Shown here: positions 6,299-9,321 of the stretch, piece by piece
Layout of the letters: each line of letters begins with the position of its first letter
How positions within the stretch are numbered: the stretch's first letter is position 1
NCBI GenBank assembly: GCA_004376205.1
Contig: SOKG01000128.1
Location: 1-9,321 of the forward strand
DNA from: Dehalococcoidia bacterium
GTDB lineage: Bacteria; Chloroflexota; Dehalococcoidia; SZUA-161
DNA: 9,321 nt
Reading direction: 5' to 3'
Program-made: the position numbers and the translations under genes
Notes under the pieces: generated by a model
Database searches by the model: none
Told to the model about the DNA's origin: nothing
What the model saw: the letters and a program-made list of their open reading frames with translations, nothing else

Positions 6299-7408
6299 AT
6301 GGCTGAAACAGGTAGAGCAGCGGTCTATAAAGAATTCGGCCAGCCCATGGAGATCAAAGAGTATCCGGTGCCTGAACCGGAGCCAGGGGCCATCCTGATC
6401 AAGGTGTCAAGGACCAACATATGTGGCTCCGACCTCCACCAGTGGCGTGGGGATCTTAACCTCACAGCCCTGGGAGCACCGCTACCGGCGATTCTGGGTC
6501 ATGAGATGACAGGCACCGTGGCCAAGCTGGGGGAGGGCGTTCTCACCGACTCGGCAGGCCAGCCCCTGGCTGTGGGGGACCGGGTGGTACACCGTTATTT
6601 CCGCCCCTGTGGGCACTGCCGGGCATGCCTGAGAGGAGAGGACGCCGCGTGCCCCATAGCCCCGCTCGCCGTGGTAAGCCCCTGCGAGGAGCCCCCTCAC
6701 TTCCACGGCACCTATGCTGACTACCATTATCTGCCTCCCAATTACACGGTTTTCAAGGTGCCTGACAACGTCACGGACGATATGGTCGCTCCTGCCAACT
6801 GCGCCCTCTCCCAGGTTATCTATGGTCTGGAGAGAGTGGGGTTTAGCTTCGGGGAGACTATCGCCATTCAGGGAGCGGGAGGCCTGGGCATCTACGCTAC
6901 CGCGGTGGCTAAGGACATGGGGGCGGAGAAGGTCATCGTCATCGATGGTATTGAGGAGCGCCTGGAGCTGGCCAAAGCCTTCGGCGCCGATGAGCTGATC
7001 GACATCAGGGAGATTAAGACCCCAACTGAACGGTGGCTAAAGGTAAGAGAGCTAACCGGGGGTTGGGGAGCGGATGTCGTCGCCGAACTCGTAGGCTTTC
7101 CCCATGTCATTCCTGAAGGCATAGACATGCTGGGCTACGGCGGGCGCTACCTGGAGATCGGCAACGTCAGTTTTGGAATGACCTACGAGGCTGAACCCTG
7201 CAAGCTCGTGATGGACAACAAGAGCATAGTGGGTGTAATGTTGTATAGTGCAGCCGCCTTGAAGAAGGCCCTCGATTTCCTCAGCCGGGCCAAGGACAAA
7301 TACCCCTTCGACAAGATCCTCGCTCGTTCCTACCCCCTGGAGGAGATCAACGAGGCCTTTGAGAATCAAGATAAGGGGCTGGTTACTAGGTCTACCATCG
7401 TTCCCTAG
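6299..7408 (+). CDS. Zinc-dependent alcohol dehydrogenase (MDR family)
   Basis: This 369-residue medium-chain dehydrogenase should oxidise an alcohol to an aldehyde or ketone with NAD+ in the cytosol. The catalytic zinc site is represented by CGSD at Cys42-Asp45 and GHE at 67-69 (His68, Glu69). The structural zinc lobe is C-x2-C-x2-C-x7-C at Cys104, 107, 110 and 118, all four ligands present. The Rossmann fingerprint GAGGLG is at 192-197, followed by VIVIDG with Asp216 at the strand end, which favours NAD(H). A short insertion near residues 80-92 (GVLTDSAGQPLAVG) precedes the GDRV motif, as in a subset of MDR enzymes. The gene is 62 bp after the TIM-barrel gene and 44 bp before the Fe-S gene. 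Substrate cannot be assigned; threonine/polyol-type and cyclic-alcohol dehydrogenases share these motifs. Confidence 0.93.
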   Translation: MAETGRAAVYKEFGQPMEIKEYPVPEPEPGAILIKVSRTNICGSDLHQWRGDLNLTALGAPLPAILGHEMTGTVAKLGEGVLTDSAGQPLAVGDRVVHRYFRPCGHCRACLRGEDAACPIAPLAVVSPCEEPPHFHGTYADYHYLPPNYTVFKVPDNVTDDMVAPANCALSQVIYGLERVGFSFGETIAIQGAGGLGIYATAVAKDMGAEKVIVIDGIEERLELAKAFGADELIDIREIKTPTERWLKVRELTGGWGADVVAELVGFPHVIPEGIDMLGYGGRYLEIGNVSFGMTYEAEPCKLVMDNKSIVGVMLYSAAALKKALDFLSRAKDKYPFDKILARSYPLEEINEAFENQDKGLVTRSTIVP

Positions 7409-7452
7409 GCCTGGAGGGACGCCGTCACAGATAAACCGCAAAGAGGGAAGAG

Positions 7453-8532
7453 ATGGCCGAGTATAGCGATGCTTATATCTTTTTGGCCGAGAAGCACGGC
7501 TTTGGCGATTCTCAGCCATATCTCCGTGTGCTTCGGTTTCTTATGACGTCGGCGCAGGCCGGCATGGTAGCTCAATTGCCAGGGTCGCTTGAGGAGGTAG
7601 CACAGAAGACAGGCACGGAGCTGGCCACCGTGAAGGAAGACCTGGAGCTACTTCATCGAAAGGGCGTGGTTGTTCCCAGGGACTACAAGAGCCCTGACTA
7701 CTATATGTTCTGCAAATACGCAGAACGGCTATGGGAGGTGACCGAGTCTCTGATGGGGCTGGAGCTGTACACCGAGGCAGAGACGAAAGAGCTTTTCCGG
7801 CTGTGGGACGATTGGAAGCGGACGGATTACGCCGACATGACGGCCCAGCGGTGGCACAACCTTAAAGCGATGGGAATCCAGGGCCTCAGGATTGTCCCAG
7901 CATATAAGGCTATATTGGACATCCCCGAGGTATTGCCCTACGAAGATCCGAGGGAGATTGTCAGGGTTCAGCCCCTGATCACGGTAGTCTCCTGCTCGTG
8001 TCGCAAGCACATGAGGGTGATAGGCAATCCCTGCAGTAAATCGGAAGCAGATGCCAATTGCCTGCAGTTCGCTAAGTCAGCGGAGTACTCTCTGAGCAGG
8101 GGTCACGGGCGGCGCATATCGGTGGATGAAGCTATGGCCATCCTGGACAGGAATGAAGAGGATGGACTGGTGCATGTATGGGTGAACCACGCCAAAATCG
8201 AAGCCGTTCAGCCTTATGCGTTATGTAGCTGCTGCAGATGCTGCTGCACGGTCTGGCATTATGCCGACCTACGCCAGGTAGCGAACGATGAAGTCTTCGC
8301 CAAGAGCCGGTATGAGGCGCTAGTCGACACTGAGCTGTGCAACGGGTGCCAGGACTGTGTCGATCGCTGCCAGTTTGACGCTATTGAGATGCAGAAGGTA
8401 GAGGGCTCCAAGCGGTTGAAGGCTGTGGTCGACCCCGAGAAGTGCTGGGGCTGCGGGGTATGTACTCTGCTCTGCGAACCTCAAGCCTTGAGGATGCACC
8501 TGGTGAGACCGCCGGAGCATATCCCCGCCTGA
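7453..8532 (+). CDS. Winged-helix-like / Cys-rich / two-[4Fe-4S] ferredoxin protein
   Basis: This 359-residue protein has three visible parts. Residues about 20-85 look like a winged helix, with SLEEVAQKTGTELATVKEDL as the helix-turn-helix and LLHRKGVV as the following turn. The middle holds Cys181-x-Cys183, Cys194, Cys203 and a dense CSCCRCCC run at 258-265. The C-terminus has two ferredoxin motifs, C-x2-C-x2-C-x3-C, at Cys296/299/302/306 and 331/334/337/341. The first lacks the usual Pro after the last Cys; the second has CEP. I recall a family of uncharacterised 4Fe-4S proteins in anaerobes with the same order (a CxCR motif, a VSxxEAxxILxxxEExGLVH stretch, then a CxCCxCCC motif), and this fits it. 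An electron-transfer role, perhaps to the flavoenzyme, is inference; whether the winged-helix part binds DNA or only a partner protein is open. GAGGG (7443-7447) lies 5 nt before the ATG. Confidence 0.87.
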   Translation: MAEYSDAYIFLAEKHGFGDSQPYLRVLRFLMTSAQAGMVAQLPGSLEEVAQKTGTELATVKEDLELLHRKGVVVPRDYKSPDYYMFCKYAERLWEVTESLMGLELYTEAETKELFRLWDDWKRTDYADMTAQRWHNLKAMGIQGLRIVPAYKAILDIPEVLPYEDPREIVRVQPLITVVSCSCRKHMRVIGNPCSKSEADANCLQFAKSAEYSLSRGHGRRISVDEAMAILDRNEEDGLVHVWVNHAKIEAVQPYALCSCCRCCCTVWHYADLRQVANDEVFAKSRYEALVDTELCNGCQDCVDRCQFDAIEMQKVEGSKRLKAVVDPEKCWGCGVCTLLCEPQALRMHLVRPPEHIPA

Positions 8533-8589
8533 CTGTGAGCCCAGGGTCGAGCTTTTCTCGATGTCTCAATGAGATCATGGGGAGGAACG

Positions 8590-9321
8590 ATGCCCACACT
8601 AAAGGTTGGCGACATCAACATCTATTACGAGATTCATGGAGAAGGGGAGCCACTGGTCTTAATCATGGGCTATGGCGCCAACTCCCGCTGGTGGCACCCG
8701 CAGATTCCCGTGTTTTCCCAGGAGTACCGGGTGATCGCCTTCGACAACAGGGGAGTTGGCCGGAGCGACAAGCCGGATATCCCCTACACTATGGAGATGA
8801 TGGTGCGTGACACCGCCGGCTTGCTTGAGGCTCTCGGTATCGATGCCGCCCACGTCTTTGGCGCCTCCATGGGTGGTATGATCGCCCAGGAGTTTGCCCT
8901 TCGCCACCCAGATAAGGTGATAAGCCTCATTCTGGCGTGCACCACCCCTGGAGGGCGAAACGCCGTCATGCCCGATGAGGAGGCGATGACCTTCCTCTTC
9001 GACCATGAGCGCAGGAAGGACCTCACGCTGGAAGAGCAGGCCAGGGAATTGCTTCCCTTCCTCTTCAGCCAGGAGTTCATCGACAAGAACCCGAAGCTCA
9101 TGGATGAGTTCATCGCGAGGATTCTGGAGTATCCTACCCCACCCCATGGCTATCAGAGGCAGGGGGAGGCAATGATGAGGTTCAATGCCTATGAGCGCCT
9201 CCCCGAGATTAAGGCCCCCACCCTGGTCATGGCTGGGACTGCCGACAGGCTGATTCCTCCCGAAAACTCGAGCATTATTGCCTCCAGAATACCCGGTGCC
9301 GAGGTAGTCATCTTCGAGCAC
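8590..9321 (+). CDS. Alpha/beta hydrolase, 3' end beyond the window
   Basis: The frame is open from ATG 8590 to the window edge, 244 residues with no stop, and is clearly an alpha/beta-hydrolase-fold protein. The N-terminus has INIYYEIHGEG and PLVLIMGYG (oxyanion region, 21-29), then FDNRGVGRSDKP. The nucleophile elbow is GASMGG with Ser93 (91-96). The acid is probably Asp219 in AGTADRLIP. The catalytic His is expected a few residues past the edge, since the visible end (VVIFEH) is where a GHG-type motif usually begins; about 20-40 residues are missing. GGAGG (8581-8585) precedes the ATG by 4 nt. It is 57 bp after the Fe-S gene. Members hydrolyse esters, lactones, enol-lactones or C-C bonds of ring-fission products; the sequence does not decide among these. 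Confidence 0.9.
   Translation, partial: MPTLKVGDINIYYEIHGEGEPLVLIMGYGANSRWWHPQIPVFSQEYRVIAFDNRGVGRSDKPDIPYTMEMMVRDTAGLLEALGIDAAHVFGASMGGMIAQEFALRHPDKVISLILACTTPGGRNAVMPDEEAMTFLFDHERRKDLTLEEQARELLPFLFSQEFIDKNPKLMDEFIARILEYPTPPHGYQRQGEAMMRFNAYERLPEIKAPTLVMAGTADRLIPPENSSIIASRIPGAEVVIFEH

Noticed and set aside
8547..8561. Short TCGAG/CTCGA inverted repeat in the gap before the alpha/beta hydrolase
   Set aside because: A five-base stem with no T-run after it is not enough to support a terminator or operator.
8442..8810. Plus-strand open frame bridging the Fe-S gene end and the hydrolase start
   Set aside because: It lies out of frame across two well-supported genes and shows no domain.
8659..9321. 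Minus-strand open frame reaching the right edge
   Set aside because: The plus strand here is an alpha/beta hydrolase with GASMGG and a clear ribosome binding site; the minus frame is a Gly/His-rich shadow.

Overview
The window is 9.3 kb of about 55% GC bacterial-type DNA in which every supported gene lies on the + strand. It holds the 3' end of one gene, seven complete genes, and the 5' part of a ninth. Intergenic gaps are 10-62 bp, most starts have a clear Shine-Dalgarno sequence, and I see no intrinsic terminator. This looks like one catabolic or redox operon, possibly with a second internal promoter. The 4Fe-4S proteins, the FadH/2-enoate-reductase-type flavoenzyme and the overall gene style suggest an anaerobic or microaerophilic bacterium. 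A Chloroflexota (Dehalococcoidia-like) or Desulfobacterota relative is my guess from general familiarity, not something the sequence proves.

Layout. 1-174 is the C-terminus of an uncharacterised protein. 175-431 is non-coding, with two competing small hairpins and a good sigma-70-like promoter (TTTACA-N17-GATAAT, 309-337). 432-1325 is a metallo-beta-lactamase-fold hydrolase. 1385-2173 is a classical short-chain dehydrogenase (SDR). 2192-4141 is a large FMN/4Fe-4S/FAD flavoenzyme of the 2,4-dienoyl-CoA reductase/2-enoate reductase/BaiCD type. 4181-5386 and 5397-6236 are a tightly coupled pair that together correspond to the two halves of the plant antiviral protein Tm-1: a Tm-1-like (UPF0261) protein followed by a TIM-barrel 'phosphoenolpyruvate hydrolase family' protein. 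6262-6281 carries a perfect TATAAT and a short dyad before a zinc-dependent alcohol dehydrogenase (6299-7408). 7453-8532 is an unusual iron-sulfur protein: winged-helix-like N-terminus, Cys-rich middle with a CxCCxCCC cluster, and a two-[4Fe-4S] ferredoxin C-terminus. 8590 to the window end is an alpha/beta hydrolase, cut by the right edge.

Working together (inference). Two NAD-type dehydrogenases could oxidise alcohols, the flavoenzyme could reduce or desaturate an enone/enoate, and the two hydrolases could open or release ester, lactone, thioester or C-C bonds. The Fe-S protein could carry electrons. The Tm-1-like/TIM-barrel pair has no settled bacterial function and is the most interesting part: its place among catabolic enzymes suggests a metabolic, possibly ATP-using carbon-chemistry role. 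No transporter, CoA ligase or obvious dedicated regulator is seen, so the substrate cannot be named from this window.
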